This document shows positions 49,401-62,607 of a stretch of 64,000 bases of DNA, one piece after another. The notes under the pieces were generated by a model that saw nothing but the letters and a program-made list of their open reading frames with translations, ran no database searches and was not told where the DNA came from. The stretch's first letter is position 1. The number at the start of each line of letters is the position of its first letter. Source of the stretch: Diphasiastrum complanatum (taxonomy: Eukaryota; Streptophyta; Lycopodiopsida; Lycopodiales; Lycopodiaceae); NCBI GenBank assembly GCA_029204225.1, contig CM055111.1:12462697-12526696 (forward strand), in the 5' to 3' direction. The position numbers were made by a program, and so were the translations under genes.

Positions 49401-50139
49401 CAAGTGCATCAAAGCAATTCAATTTTTAAATGCATTTGAAAATTTCTCGCCAAAATAGAAACCAAGAAACACTGTGGAACTTGGAAACCAATGCATCTAT
49501 CTCTTCTATCGAGAATACTCAGACTTAATTAATCTACATCTTGCCACCTTCAACATCTTTTAAATTTAAGTTTTATCTAAACCGGTGGCATTTTAATCTT
49601 TCAGGATTTTAGTGCAGTTCTTCTGCAGCTATAGTACACTGCCGCTCTATTCCCTTGTTACTCAGGTATAGTTATTGAGCTTGTCATTAAGTAGCTTTTT
49701 ATTTGAAAGCACCCTGGGTAAGTCGATCAATTGAAACTTTGCAAACCCTTGTGAGGCACAATCTGTGGAGCTCGAATCTTCAAATGAAGTGGTTCTAACA
49801 ATTGAATGGATATCAATCATGCGGTTTCAGATGGGTTCCAGCTACAAGAAAGCCATCTTTCCAGAAAATGTCGTCCAGTCCCTCCATGGCTGGCACAAAG
49901 CAGCCAAACACAAAGTCAAGCACGGGGGAGCAACAAGTGAAGACTCGGCTAGCAAGAACTTGGAAGGCAGTGTATCAATTGGTGAGCATCAGATTGACCA
50001 TTTGCCTACAATAACTGATGATGTCGAGGAAGATATAGCAGAAGTTGGCAGATCACCTGCAAACGTGAAGAAAAGCAACGCTCATTTCAGGACAGTATCT
50101 CCAAAAGAATTGATAAAATCTAACAGCACGCGCAGCTAG
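43264..50139 (+). CDS. MLO: MLO-family seven-transmembrane protein, 15 exons
   Basis: Exons: 43264-43392, 43740-43797, 44144-44421, 44597-44713, 45486-45546, 45782-45879, 46150-46224, 46433-46518, 46724-46773, 47026-47066, 47732-47890, 48129-48164, 49058-49125, 49605-49665, 49831-50139. All introns are GT-AG and phases agree, giving 541 codons. MLO hallmarks: LEYTPTYTVAAIC before TM1, LMLLGFISLLLAIT (TM2), LHSLEQLHRFIF (TM3), WRVWEDEAH, and membrane spans at about 18-34, 64-84, 171-193, 302-317, 319-338, 372-396 and 419-440. Four conserved loop cysteines are C85, C98, C153 and C404. The C-terminal calmodulin-binding helix is about 448-469 (W460). MLO proteins are plasma-membrane proteins, reported as calcium channels, acting in powdery mildew susceptibility, pollen tube reception and root responses. 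Intact and probably expressed; the subfamily role is unknown. Exon 5 has a weak acceptor. Confidence 0.96.
46353..46407. repeat. (GA)n microsatellite in MLO intron 7
   Basis: A pure GA run of 55 bp ending 25 bases before the acceptor of exon 8 (exon starts 46433). It replaces the pyrimidine-rich stretch usual near an acceptor; a branch-site-like CTAAT lies at 46411. Confidence 0.97.
47971..48055 (+). repeat. Primer-site-like repeats and hairpin in MLO intron 11
   Basis: TGGTATCAGAGC, the exact retrotransposon primer-binding word, lies at 48017-48028. A variant (TGGTATCGGCGC) lies at 47975. Between them is a hairpin with 10-bp arms (GCTCTAATAC, GTATTAGAGC) at 47985-48007. No LTR is adjacent, so this may be a retroelement footprint. 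Confidence 0.75.
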
Positions 50140-50560
50140 ATTTTCAACAAACATAAACTAATCCAAAACACGATACGAATTACAAACGTATCAAGATTCA
50201 ATACTGTAGGTGATTCTATGTATATAATAGTAGGTGTAGCTCATGTTTATGGCCATTTCAAGTTGATACAACTTTCATTGAGTTATGATGTCTTCCAACA
50301 CACGGGGGCTTGGTGTATAATGATTGAACCACCAAGGTTCTATTCCATTGGGTTGATGATATCAAGAGCATTGAGTTAATGCTAGGTCCTTACAATAGCC
50401 CCATAGAAGTTAGCCTGGTTGGATAAGAGTTAGGCCCATAGAGGTCATATAGGAGTTGGTTTTGCCCAAAGGAAGGTCAAATTGGGCATGGCTAATGTAG
50501 AATGTAGTGAAACGATTGTACATAGTCCTCTTGCTGTAATAAAGTGATCACCAAAAAAAA
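50140..50560 (+). terminator. MLO 3' UTR and likely poly(A) signal
   Basis: Sequence after the stop is AT-rich and non-coding. AATAAA occurs at about 50537-50542 (GTAATAAAGTG), followed about 10 bases later by an A-run (CCAAAAAAAAGG). The gene may end there. The A-run could instead be the tail of a retroposed sequence, since nearby words (GGTTGGATAAGAGTTAGG) look unlike the UTR before them. Confidence 0.45.
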
Positions 50561-52937
<2,377 letters not shown>

Positions 52938-53806
52938 AGAGATGGAGGTTAGCTCAAATGCTCAATGTCATGCTTAACAGTAGAGTCTCCTCCTCTCTAT
53001 TAAACATGAAAAATGGTTACAAATGATGCCAACCTTAACTAGCACAAAGCAAGAACAATGGAAACTAAAACAATAAGCAAATCACAACAAGATCATAAGC
53101 AAGATTGATTAGCAAATGAGGATGCTTGAGCTCACAAAATAGTAGAGTCTCCTCCTCTCTAGTAAGCATGAAAAATAGTTACAAATGGTGTCTTTTTATC
53201 TTTGGGTTGGCCCTTGCCCCTTGCTTCCTATTGGCTACTTGCAAGAAGGTGGGATTGAAATCCAGACCCTTCACAAGAAGCACAAACAAATCTATGGTGG
53301 TAGCCGGTAACGTCTTCCATGAAGGTCAATCTTTTTGTAGTTTTCGAGTCCTTTGGAGTGAAGAAGGACTTATGAACTCTGGTGAGCCAAAATTGATCAA
53401 TCCAGGTTTGGAATCGTGTGGTCCATGGATCGCCAAATATTGCTACTCTATAGTACACTCACGCTAATGGTAGCTAGTCTTCGACTTTTTTTCGAAACCA
53501 AGGCAGTACTAGGATTAAAAAATATGGGAGGTAAGAAGTCATTCCATTTGGTTTAGACGCCCATCAAAAATTCTAAGTCTTGAGATAATTGTGCGGCCGC
53601 GCGGACTGTGGGATTAGGACAATTGAGGTATTTTTTAGAAAATTGGGTGAGAGGCTTCTTGGCATGTACATCCATTTCCAACCATGCTCTGAAGGGATTT
53701 GTGGCCAGTTCATATTATGGAGCATGATGCACAAACAATTCGCGAATCATTCGTGGATCGTAAACACACCTCCAAGATTGCAAATCGCAAAGGGACGCAT
53801 AAACTG
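52938..53806. other. Unassigned, with a 45-bp direct repeat
   Basis: Two near-identical blocks (TAGAGTCTCCTCCTCTCTA then CATGAAAAAT and GTTACAAATG) lie at 52981-53027 and 53142-53188. Frames at 53126-53467 and its reverse have no known motif. The phrase CGCGAATCATTCGTGG at about 53741 resembles a word inside the LTR of element C. Confidence 0.5.
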
Positions 53807-53897
53807 ATACCATGTGAAGTTTTCAAATCATTAAGATCCAATCCACTTGAAAGATCTTTGGTTAGAAAGATAAATACACTACCAATCTCACCAATGT
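53807..53897 (-). mobile_element. LTR-A inner end with primer site, short fragment
   Basis: Minus-strand fragment: TGATACCATGTGAAG is the primer-site/LTR junction in reverse, then GATCCAATCCACTTGAAAGATCTTTGGTTAG and CTCACCAATGTAGAAA, all in the LTR-A family order. It stops after about 90 bp. Confidence 0.8.
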
Positions 53898-54229
53898 AGA
53901 AATTTTATTCGATCCCATATGAGAATAAGTAAGGATTGCTAGTTTGCTTTTGTTGCTTTTATTTGGATGATTACTCCTGTTCAAATGGATTTTGATTTTT
54001 ATTTTGATTATTGCAGTCGGGATTGGAGCTTGAACATTCTTTCTGTAAAAATAAATAAGGAGGGAGTATCAAATTTTCTATATGTAAAAGTAAACTCAGC
54101 TGATAATACACATAGAGAATTTGATTTTCTACTTCATTATGTTGTTCAGGAAATACCGACTGACAAAATTTCCAGAATTCACACGTGTGGGGAATGTCCA
54201 CAAGAGTGACTGATCTTGATTAAGCTTTG
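53898..54229. other. Unassigned spacer before LTR-D
   Basis: No gene recognised. An intron-end-like TTATTGCAG is followed by a short open stretch (54014-54045), too little to call. CACACGTGTGG at 54181 is a word also found in LTR-A. Confidence 0.35.
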
Positions 54230-54956
54230 TGATTCGCACAGTACCCTGATTCTAGATTGTTCAACAAGATCTAGTTCAGAAGATATGGCTAATCCACAAT
54301 CTAGCATGCTAATCAACAGAATATAATAGCAATGATTAAAGAATGAAAAAAATACAAGATTTCAATGTATGAGCATTAGCCTCAACACGAGTTAGAGAGA
54401 GAGAGAGAGCTAGAGAGATAACAAGCAATATTTGTTTAGATCCAGAATGACATGAGATAGCTACAAAACTTTGGTTCTTCATTATCAATTGTGTGGAGAG
54501 CTACACATATTTATGGAGAATGAGGTAGCTCGAGGTAGAACCATATCTACCCATTCCAAAATGACATCTAAAGTGACATCTAGAGTCTATGTGACATTTG
54601 TCGCTTGTCATGCATGAAATTCTACCAACTTTTTACAAGTGTACTAGTTCTAACTAGAAATGTCCAATCATCATGCATGTGTCCAATAAACTTTGTGCAT
54701 GCCTTGCATGTCACTATGGATCACTTACAATTAATGCATGTGAGCTGCCACGAGTTTCTACAAGCATAATCATGCTAATTCTATGTCTACAAACTATATG
54801 CAAGTTGCATTTATCAAACTAGACAATACATAACCATGTAGCTCAAATTCTATGTAGGCCAAACTTGGCATTTTGCATTAATGAGCTACATACTTGCATG
54901 GTACAACATTTGTAGCAAGCCAAGAAATCGATATGGATTGTTTTTCAATTTTAACA
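54230..54956 (-). mobile_element. LTR-D, 3' LTR of copia element D
   Basis: On the minus strand the LTR begins TGTTAAAATTG at 54956, right after the polypurine tract TTTTTAGGAGGAG (54957-54969 in reverse). The same sequence in the opposite direction runs from 63536 to the window end, nearly identical over at least 460 bp. The left edge is approximate because no terminal TG could be fixed. Confidence 0.85.
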
Positions 54957-55019
54957 CTCCTCCTAAAAATGATCTATATTGATTTGAACATGGATCTTGG
55001 TATAACTCCAAGGTTGGCT

Positions 55020-57770
55020 CTATGCTTGTTGAAGGAACTTTTGCTCAAAGGGTTGGTGAGCAATGCAAGATGATGTGTCAATGTGCTCCAATTTGATTTC
55101 ACCTCCAATGAGCTTCCCTCTCACGAAGTGATGTGCAACTTCGATATGTTTTCTCCTTGCATGGAATATTGGGTTGTTGGCAAGGGCTTGAGCTGAAATG
55201 TTGTCACACATGATCATAGGTATATTTTCTTCCATAATTACCTTTAGCTCCACTAGTAACTTCTTGATCCAAAGCACTTCCTTTGTTGTTGTAGTGAGCG
55301 CCTTGTACTTAGCTTCACATGATGAGAGTGATACAGTATCTTGCTTTTTGGAAAGCCAAGATATCAAGTTTCCTCCAAGATATATGACATAAGCACTTGT
55401 AGATTTCTGATATGCTCTATCACTTGCAAAATCCGAGTCAGAATAACCAATAATAGAAAGATCTTCACTTTTATATAATAAACCAAAATCAAAAGTTGAA
55501 GATATATATCTAAGCACTCTCTTGGCCTTTTTCCAATGATAAATTGAAGGATTTTGCATAGCCTGGCTCAACTTATGAACACTAAAGCTTATGTCAGGTC
55601 TAGTTATTGTGAGCCAAATTAAGGAGCCTATAAGACTTCTAAAAAGTGTGATGTCCTCGAAGGATCTTTCATCGCCTTTGTTAGAGTCCTTTACATTTTG
55701 CTCCATAGGTGTTTCTATACTCTTACAATTCAACATATTGAACTTTTTTAACATTGAAAGAGCATACTTGGATTGACATATGAAAGCTTTATCTTTAAGA
55801 AAGTCAATCTCTAATCCTAGAATATAGTGTATTTTTCCAAGATCTTGCATCTTGAATTCTTTTCCAAGTGCAATCTTGGTTTCCTCAACTAACTTGATAC
55901 AACTTCCTGTCAGAATGATATCATCAACATAAATAAGAAGGATGGTCAAGAATACCATGACCTTGGGGCTTGCTTTAACCCATATAAACTTTTGAAGAGC
56001 AAGCAAACTTTTCCCTCATCATGGATGAACCCAATAGGTTGATCCATATAGATCTCTTCTTCTAGATAGCCATTTAGAAATGCATTAGAAACTTCTAGTT
56101 AAAGAATTTGCCAATTGAAAAAACAAGCAAGAAAAATTATGATTCTAATTGACACCATCTTTGCAACTGGGGCAAAGGTCTCCTCATAATCGAGTCCATA
56201 TACCTGAGCAAATCCTTTAGCACAAAGCCTAGCCTTGTACTTGTTGATTGTGCCATCTTGATTATACTTGACTTGAAAAACCCATTTGCAACCAATGGTA
56301 TGCTTGTTGGATGGAAGATCCACAAGTTCCCATGTATTATTGGCCATCAAGGCATCATATTCTTCCTTCATGGCAAGGTACCATTCCTTTGAGTTGATAG
56401 CATCATATACATCCTTCGGCTCCTCGTGAGAAATAAAATAGGCACAATTAGTGGAGTTGATTTCCACTTGCTTTCCTCTATCTTCATAGGTAAGCCTTCT
56501 AGGCTCAATCTTTCTCTTTGAGATCTCCTTGGTGAGAAAATTCGAGGTGACTCCTCCTCAAATCTCGGCCAACTGTCTCAAAATGGAGTAGCTGAGAGGA
56601 AAAACAGATCTTTATGTGAGTGTGCTAAAGCAATTCGAGTAGCAGCTTCTTTGCCTATTGAATATTGGGGTGAAGCTATAAATTGTGCAAACTATTTGTC
56701 AACTTTCCCACACTAATTAAGTTCTTTGTAAGTTTTGGAATGAAAAGAACATTAGAAAGTGCAAAAACTTTTGAAGAAGCAAGTTTCAATGGAGTGTTGC
56801 CAATTCCTTCTATTGGACACTTATGATCATTAGTTGTGTAAATAGATCTCTTGAGTCCTTTGAAAGGTAAGATTGAGTCAAATGACTCCTTTGAACAGCA
56901 CATATGTGAAGAGGCTCCACTGTATATGTACCAAGCTCCATCTTTCTTGAAAGGTGATGAAGAAAAACTGGACACCATAAGTGATCCTTCTCCATCACTT
57001 GCAACAGAATCTTCTTCAATCTCTTTGGAGAGATTAGCTTGCTTGAGTTGGTTTTTCTTCTTAAAGCAATTAGAGGCATAGTGCCCCTTTTTGCCATAGA
57101 AGAAGCACTTCACTTTCTTCTTCTTGGTTTTTGAGTTAGAGGGATGAGATGTATCATCCTCTTCACCATCTTGATCTCGATCTTTGGCTTTGTCTTTGTT
57201 GTATGCTTAAGAGAATTGGTTCTTATTCCTTCCTTTCTGCTTGCCTTTGACAAAGAGGGCTGTGTCACTTCCACCATGTTCAAGTTTGTTCATCCTGGAG
57301 AGTTTATAGCTTTGTCTAGATTCTTCAAAAATAAGAATTCCTTGGAGAGTTTCTAGATTAGGTAACTCCTCCTTAATAGCAAAAGACTAAACAAGATTAT
57401 CATAGTCATCTCTCAAGCCATTCAGTATGACTTGAACTAACTCAACTTGGTTAATGGTAACACCAACACAAGAAAGCTCTCTATGTAAATCTTTAACTCT
57501 CAGAACATAGTTAGATGCACTCTCTTCACTTCTTTGGAAACTTTGAAAAATCTGATTCCTAAGAGTGAGTATTCTAGAAGTATTCTTTGCTTCATAGATG
57601 GTCTTTAGTGCATCCCAAGCTTCTTTGGCTGTAGTGCAAGATCCTATCTCTCTCAAAATTTCATTAGATACATTCATCTTAATGAAATGTAGAGCCATTC
57701 TAGCTCTCTTCTTATATTTAGGAATTGCAACCTGTGCTTGAGGCTCCTCCTCAACACCAAGCACAAATTT
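55020..57770 (-). pseudogene. Copia element D, gag to RNase H, decayed
   Basis: Read from 57770 down. Gag: FVLGVEEEPQAQ, HFIKMNVSNEILREIGSC, ILTLRNQIFQSFQRSEES, VILNGLRDDYDNLV. Nucleocapsid: CFFYGKKGHYASNC (second Cys replaced by Tyr). Protease: WYIYSGASSHM (catalytic Asp replaced by Tyr). Integrase is mostly lost. RT: 56467-56099 (WYLAMKEEYDALMANNTWEL, IGCKWVFQVKYNQ, KARLCAKGFAQ), then 56006-55020 with LLIYVDDIILTG, DLGKIHYILGLEI, and RNase H (YSDSDFASDRAYQKSTSAYV, ISWLSKKQ, LSSCEAKYKAL, HIEVAHHFVRGK). The last 328-codon frame is intact. The 5' end is replaced at about 57770 by gypsy sequence. Confidence 0.92.
56540..56712 (+). pseudogene. Inverted integrase segment inside element D
   Basis: Within the minus-strand element this short stretch encodes copia integrase on the plus strand: QNGVAERKNRSLCECAK, then VAASLPIEYWGEAINCANYLS, ending at TTTCCCACAC. 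It includes the third catalytic residue (VAERKN). Neighbouring coding on both sides is minus strand, so this segment was flipped. Confidence 0.85.
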
Positions 57771-58930
57771 TTTTTGAAATATACTTGGATGACTTGGGAG
57801 TCCATAGTACAAATATAGACCACCTGGATCGATTGGAGTATCAAATTTCTCTGGCATTGCCACAGAAAATCAAGGTTATTGTGGAATTGCCACCACAAAC
57901 AACAATTCGTGGAGTTTATGCGTTTATGGGTCATGCGAACTACTATAGAATTTTTATTATCTTCTTTGCAGATTTAGCAAGACCTATGTACAAGTTCCTA
58001 TTTAAGCACTAGAGGCATTAGAAGCCTTTGAAAAATTAAAAAAAGCATTAACTTCAGGACCAATACTGCGTTCTCCAGATTGGACGGTTGAATTTCATGT
58101 TCACACGAATGTCTCAAAATACGTCATTGGATCAGTTTTGACGCAGCCAGGTGATTATAAGAATGATTATTCTATATGATTTGCAAGCAGACAACTTACA
58201 GATCCGGAGAAGAATTATTCAACAACAGAACGCAAAGCGTTAGCGACGATTTTTTTTGTTCAGAAATTTTGTCATTATCTCATGGAAATGCACTTTGCAT
58301 TTTATGCGGAATACCAACCGTTGCTTTATTTGGGCAAAAGACGTGCAATACTGGACGTATTGCAAGATGGTTACTGTTATTGATTGAATTTGTCTTTTGA
58401 ATTGTGGTTCGAAAGGGGAAGCAACATTATCTAGCCAATCACGTTTCGCGAATTGAATCCGCACCAGTTAATACTGAAGTGGATGATGAATTACCAGATG
58501 CTGCATTGTTCTATGTAGAAGCAGTTTTCGAGTGGGCAACGAATATTGTTGAGTACCTGATGCTAGAACAACCGAATGACTCTTTGACAAAAGTACAGAA
58601 GAGGCAATTGATTCATTAGAGTCAACCTTATCATTTGATTGCAAGACAATTATATTGTCGTGGATCAGACAATATTCTATGTAGATGTGTGTTACTGCGT
58701 GAAATACTCGATTTAAATGATGGCATGGGCGGAGGACATTTATCTACAAATATTACTGTTTGCAAATTTTTGCAATCAGATTGTTGGTGGCTTATGCTTC
58801 ATAAGGACACAAAAACTTATATTTAGACATGTGATGTTTGCCAGTGAGCATGATGGCCTACTAGACAGAACTATGAACCCTTGCATCCGGTTTTATTGCA
58901 AGCACCGTTTGAAAAATGGGGACTGGATTA
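57770..58930 (+). pseudogene. Gypsy RT end, RNase H and integrase zinc domain (element G4)
   Basis: Starts at the end of RT with FFEIYLDDLGVHS (YLDD catalytic box) and DHLDRLEYQISL, then YAFMGHANYYRIF. RNase H: LKKALTSGPILRSPDWTVEFHV, FASRQLTDPEKNYSTTERKALA. The integrase zinc domain has GGHLSTNIT and TCDVCQ. The core starts KWGLDYVG (first Asp), where a solo LTR interrupts. Multiple stops and frameshifts. The left junction with copia D gag is at about 57765-57775, in a T-run. Confidence 0.88.
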
Positions 58931-59509
58931 TGTTGGCTGATTTTGACGAATCTCCAAGATACTCAGGCAGAGCAACTCAAGAGCACCTCTCATCTTAGAC
59001 CAAGGAGGTCTCTGAGAAGACGAGATGAAAGAAGACTGAGAGCCGAGTATGAGAGCCGAGAAATACTAGTAGTAATGACAAGCAAGAACTGTGTAAGCCT
59101 CATGGTGAATTTCAAAAGATGGAATGACCATGTAGGAACTAGTATTTCTAGGCAAATGTAATAAATGCAAGTAGACCCCTCTTAAAGAAAGTAGAGTGAG
59201 CCACCTTTTGATGGTGACCTCTAGTGGAGAGCACTTGTAATTTGTGAAATGTGGAAATCCACTAGGATGCCACCTAAGGAGCTCTCTTACTTATTTAAGA
59301 GACTCTCTCTTTGTGAAGAAGAGCTTTTTGTGTATTGTATCTACTCCATGCTGAAATGAGAAGAGCCTTCATGAGTTTGGCCTGGTTTGGGCATTGTAAT
59401 ATCAAGAACACATCTAATGAATGCCATGAAGTCTGGTAACAAGCAGGAATAGTTCTGAAGAAGTAAAAAAACAACCAACAGATCCTCTGGAGCAGGGGAT
59501 CTGTCAACA
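58931..59509 (+). mobile_element. Solo LTR in gypsy integrase, target duplication GATTA
   Basis: 579 bp from TGTTGGCTGATT to TCTGTCAACA, with GATTA on both sides (58926-58930 and 59510-59514). Removing it and one GATTA restores the gypsy frame from KWGLDY into VGPIQPAAQG. It has no internal coding and no partner, as left by recombination between two LTRs. A TTATTTAAGAG word near 59291 could be the TATA box. It is unlike LTR-A, B, C or D. Confidence 0.93.
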
Positions 59510-59765
59510 GATTATGTTGGTCCTATTCAACCTGCCGCGCAAGGATCTCATGCCCGATACATTATCGTAGCGACTGATTATATGACCAAATGGGTTGAAG
59601 CCAAAGCTGTCAAAGTTGCTGATGCGAAATCTACGGCCAAGTTCTCATTTGAAAATATTATTATTAGATTTGGATGTCCGATCGAGATTGTCAGTGACCG
59701 GGGTACACACTTTGTCAATCAAACAATAAAGTGTTTACTGGAAGATTTTTTTGCCTACTACAATG
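59510..59765 (+). pseudogene. Gypsy integrase core, continued (element G4)
   Basis: DYVGPIQPAAQGSHARYIIV, ATDYMTKWVEAKAVKVADAKS, then IVSDRGTHFVNQTIKCLLEDF. The second catalytic Asp (SDRGTHF) is present. The third catalytic Glu and the C-terminal domain are absent: the sequence changes abruptly at about 59755, after LLEDFF. This is a deletion junction into the accessory region. Confidence 0.88.
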
Positions 59766-62522
59766 GGTATTCATGAGAGAGCCTTTTCAGGGAGAATCAA
59801 TATGGATTTTATCACTCTTGCCTTCAGTACGTGGAAGGAAGAGAAATCCAAGTTTTACATCACCTTCCAGGGAGCCACACACAAGGTGCACGTGACTGAG
59901 GCCGACCTTGTTGCCATAGGCATAGCATCTGGTACCCAAGCCTCATCGAACCATAAGCAGACTAAACATACTATTAAGCCTTACATAGACCTAACAAATG
60001 ATTTGCATTGGACCAATGATGGGTACCTCCTAGATGCCATCACTGAGCCTGCCATACACCTTGTTGTTTAGCTCCTTAATAACAACTTTTTGATGGTTGA
60101 CAACCTTAGGAAAGACTTCACAAATCTTACATAGGATAGTCGAGTCCTATGTCAAGATAGCCAAGGCCCCTCTCAAACCATATAACTGGTTCAAGACTAT
60201 TTCTGGTGAGCTCAAACAAGCCATTAAGAGCAATACCAAGCATCAGTTTGCTACTGGCTCCTTATTATCTCTTCTAGCGGCCTCCCACCTTGAAAACAAA
60301 ATCCATGGGTTTCGTCTGGATTCTGTGCTTTCGGTTTATGAAGAAGCACCAGCCGAGTCATTCCACCAGGCCTCCAATTCACATAGTCGATGTCGTCCAT
60401 GTAGCGAGATCGTCATTCCTGACTCACCTTCCGCGTCACGACATCGTACTAGGCATACATTGTCAGCTGCGCTTCCACCCCCTGCTGCTGTTCGCACTGA
60501 ACTTCCTATTCCCCCTGTCTCTGATGCTTCCCTCACCTCTGCTTCCACTCAAGGACAGTTTGTGACCATTGGGGCTACCATTCCCATCACAGCTACCCAG
60601 GCCGTCTCACCCCCGCACACCGAAGCTGTTTCACCAAACACGCAGTATTTTATGGATATGTTCGATGATTTTGACCCCCTTGGGGTCTCCGAAGTTTTTG
60701 AAATGCCCCAAAGCCCTGCGCCCTTTGAACTCCAATCCCCTGAAAGAGAATTTGAACAGTTCCATGATATTACTGTTGGTGTTGAAGAGTCATGCTAGTT
60801 ATCCCAACAACCTCAAACTGAAGCCGCCCTAGCCACACTTCGGGTCATGCAAGCTGTGAAATCAGTGAAGTAGTTCTACGCCACAGTGCCTGAGGGCTAT
60901 GAAGAGGAAGATCTTTTTGAAGAAGAAGAATTATCGGCACCTGTTTTATGCCAACCAAGGACAGTACTACCAGGCCTTCTACTGCTACCACCTCCACAAC
61001 AATAGATTCTAGTGATGCTCTCGGTTTGGTCTCAAGCCTTGCGCAAGTGATCCAGTATATGCTGGATAAGAAAAAAGAAATGGAGCAAGGAATCTTGGAT
61101 ATGAGATTGGAAAATACTCTTATCAACCAGAAGATTATTCAGCTGGACAGAGAATTGAAGATCGCCAAGCAGCTTGAAGAAAAATTCGAAACTGAGAAGA
61201 AGACGGCACAGCAATAGGCTGATCGCCTCGAAGAATACGTCAGCTCCCTACAGAATGCCTTGGAAACTGCACAAGATCAGGTGGACAAGGCTATGCAGGA
61301 TGCAAAGCAACAAGTGCAGCTGCTACAAGGTCAACTGCAGATGGCAGAGTAGGATCACACACGTCTCCAAGGTGAATTGGATGTGAACACCCTTGAGCGT
61401 GATGCGTATTTTCAGACGCAAATACCAGATCATCCAGTAACTCCGATGGAGATCGCGTATTTGTTCAAAAAAGTGAAAACTTACAAAGTGGCGCTTCAGG
61501 GATTCCAAGGCCGCTTTGACAGATTCAAAGGAGCAGCTTCAACTGAGTTGGCAAAGGCTAAAGCAACCATCAATGCCTATGAAAAAGCTGTCACTCAGGT
61601 GTTGGAAGCTGGATCTCAAATCTCAGTACCGATCATGCCACAATTCTCTCCTTCGCACCAAACTGCAATACCAATGGATACAGGGCTAGATTTGGGCGTG
61701 GACTAGGGTGGAGCTCCAGAAGTTGAAGAACAATAGCTAGTTCCACATGCAGTGCAAGCGAGTCCATCTTCATCAAGGAACCATTATTCAGATGGCCAAT
61801 CAATGTCGAGGAACGGATTCAAAGTTTTTTTATCGCAACATCCTCATGAGTCCTTGCGTGGTGGTTGGGTTCTTAGATTTAAGACCTCTGAGATAGAGGC
61901 CGACAAATAATTGGACAAAATACTCGCATTGGGAGAGCAGCCGGCTTGGAAAGCTACTATTTTTGAGAAAACTCTGGAATATATTAGGAGTTATGTGGCC
62001 AGCCCTCACCAATTGCGGGTAGATCCGTATTATGTACCAATGCCGCGAAGAAATAAATGGAAGGATTTGGGATTGGCTATGGATAAAATTACAATCCATA
62101 TGCCCAATTGGCCAATCATCCACCAGCCATACAATTGGATAATATCAGTGGATTTCGACCGGGCCTTACAAGCATACCAACAGGAGTATATACACTCTCC
62201 CGATCTGACAGTGAGACTATCAACACTGTTTGCGAAAGATTTAACTCTGTTGGCATCAGTGGCAACCAGATGGGATGATTGCCTTCCTCCTTTGGCATTT
62301 GATCCAAATAAGCCAATGGCCTCAGAGAATATCAAGGATCAACTGCTGGTTGCTCGACAATATTTTCGTGCAACAATGATGGGAGGCTCCTGGGAATCTT
62401 GTTTCACGTCATGGACAACCTCAAAGTGGATTGCCGGAGCTCATCGTTGTTTTTTGCCACATAATTTGGATTTTAATACTGCCCGACTCGACTTTTGGAG
62501 AAGGTGCAATATCATTCAATAA
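59766..62522 (+). pseudogene. Post-integrase accessory coding region of unknown function
   Basis: About 900 codons legible in three successive frames (59751-60071, 60097-60950, 60950-62522), broken by two frameshifts and at least eight in-frame stops. N-terminal part: MDFITLAFSTWKEEKSKFYIT and VHVTEADLVAIGIASG, then WFKTISGELKQAI. Middle: Pro/Ser/Thr-rich (60400-60720) with acidic FDDFDPLGVSEVFE. Then a long coiled coil at about 61060-61390 (MLDKKKEMEQGILDMRLENT, LQNALETAQDQVDKAMQDAK). C-terminal part: a Trp-rich domain (RRNKWKDLGLAMD, HMPNWPIIHQPYNW, ATRWDDCLPPLAF). It ends 86 bases before the 3' LTR. Not recognised. It occupies the position where some gypsy elements carry an extra gene; no signal peptide or membrane anchor is seen. 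Confidence 0.55.
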
Positions 62523-62607
62523 AGATTCTTCGCGAAGCCAATAAAAGTCCCCAATAACTACATCTTGCAGGTGTCGTGGGACCGCCACCAGTTTTGGTGG
62601 GGGATAC

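Noticed and set aside
53126-53467. 113-aa ORF after the GA repeat
   Set aside because: No motif on either strand, starts in a direct repeat, and an equally long frame exists on the opposite strand.
60336-60548. Minus-strand Ala/Gly-rich ORF
   Set aside because: Shadow of the Pro/Ser/Thr-rich linker on the plus strand.
59766-62522. Idea that the accessory region is a viral envelope gene
   Set aside because: No signal peptide, transmembrane anchor or cleavage site is visible; position alone is not evidence.
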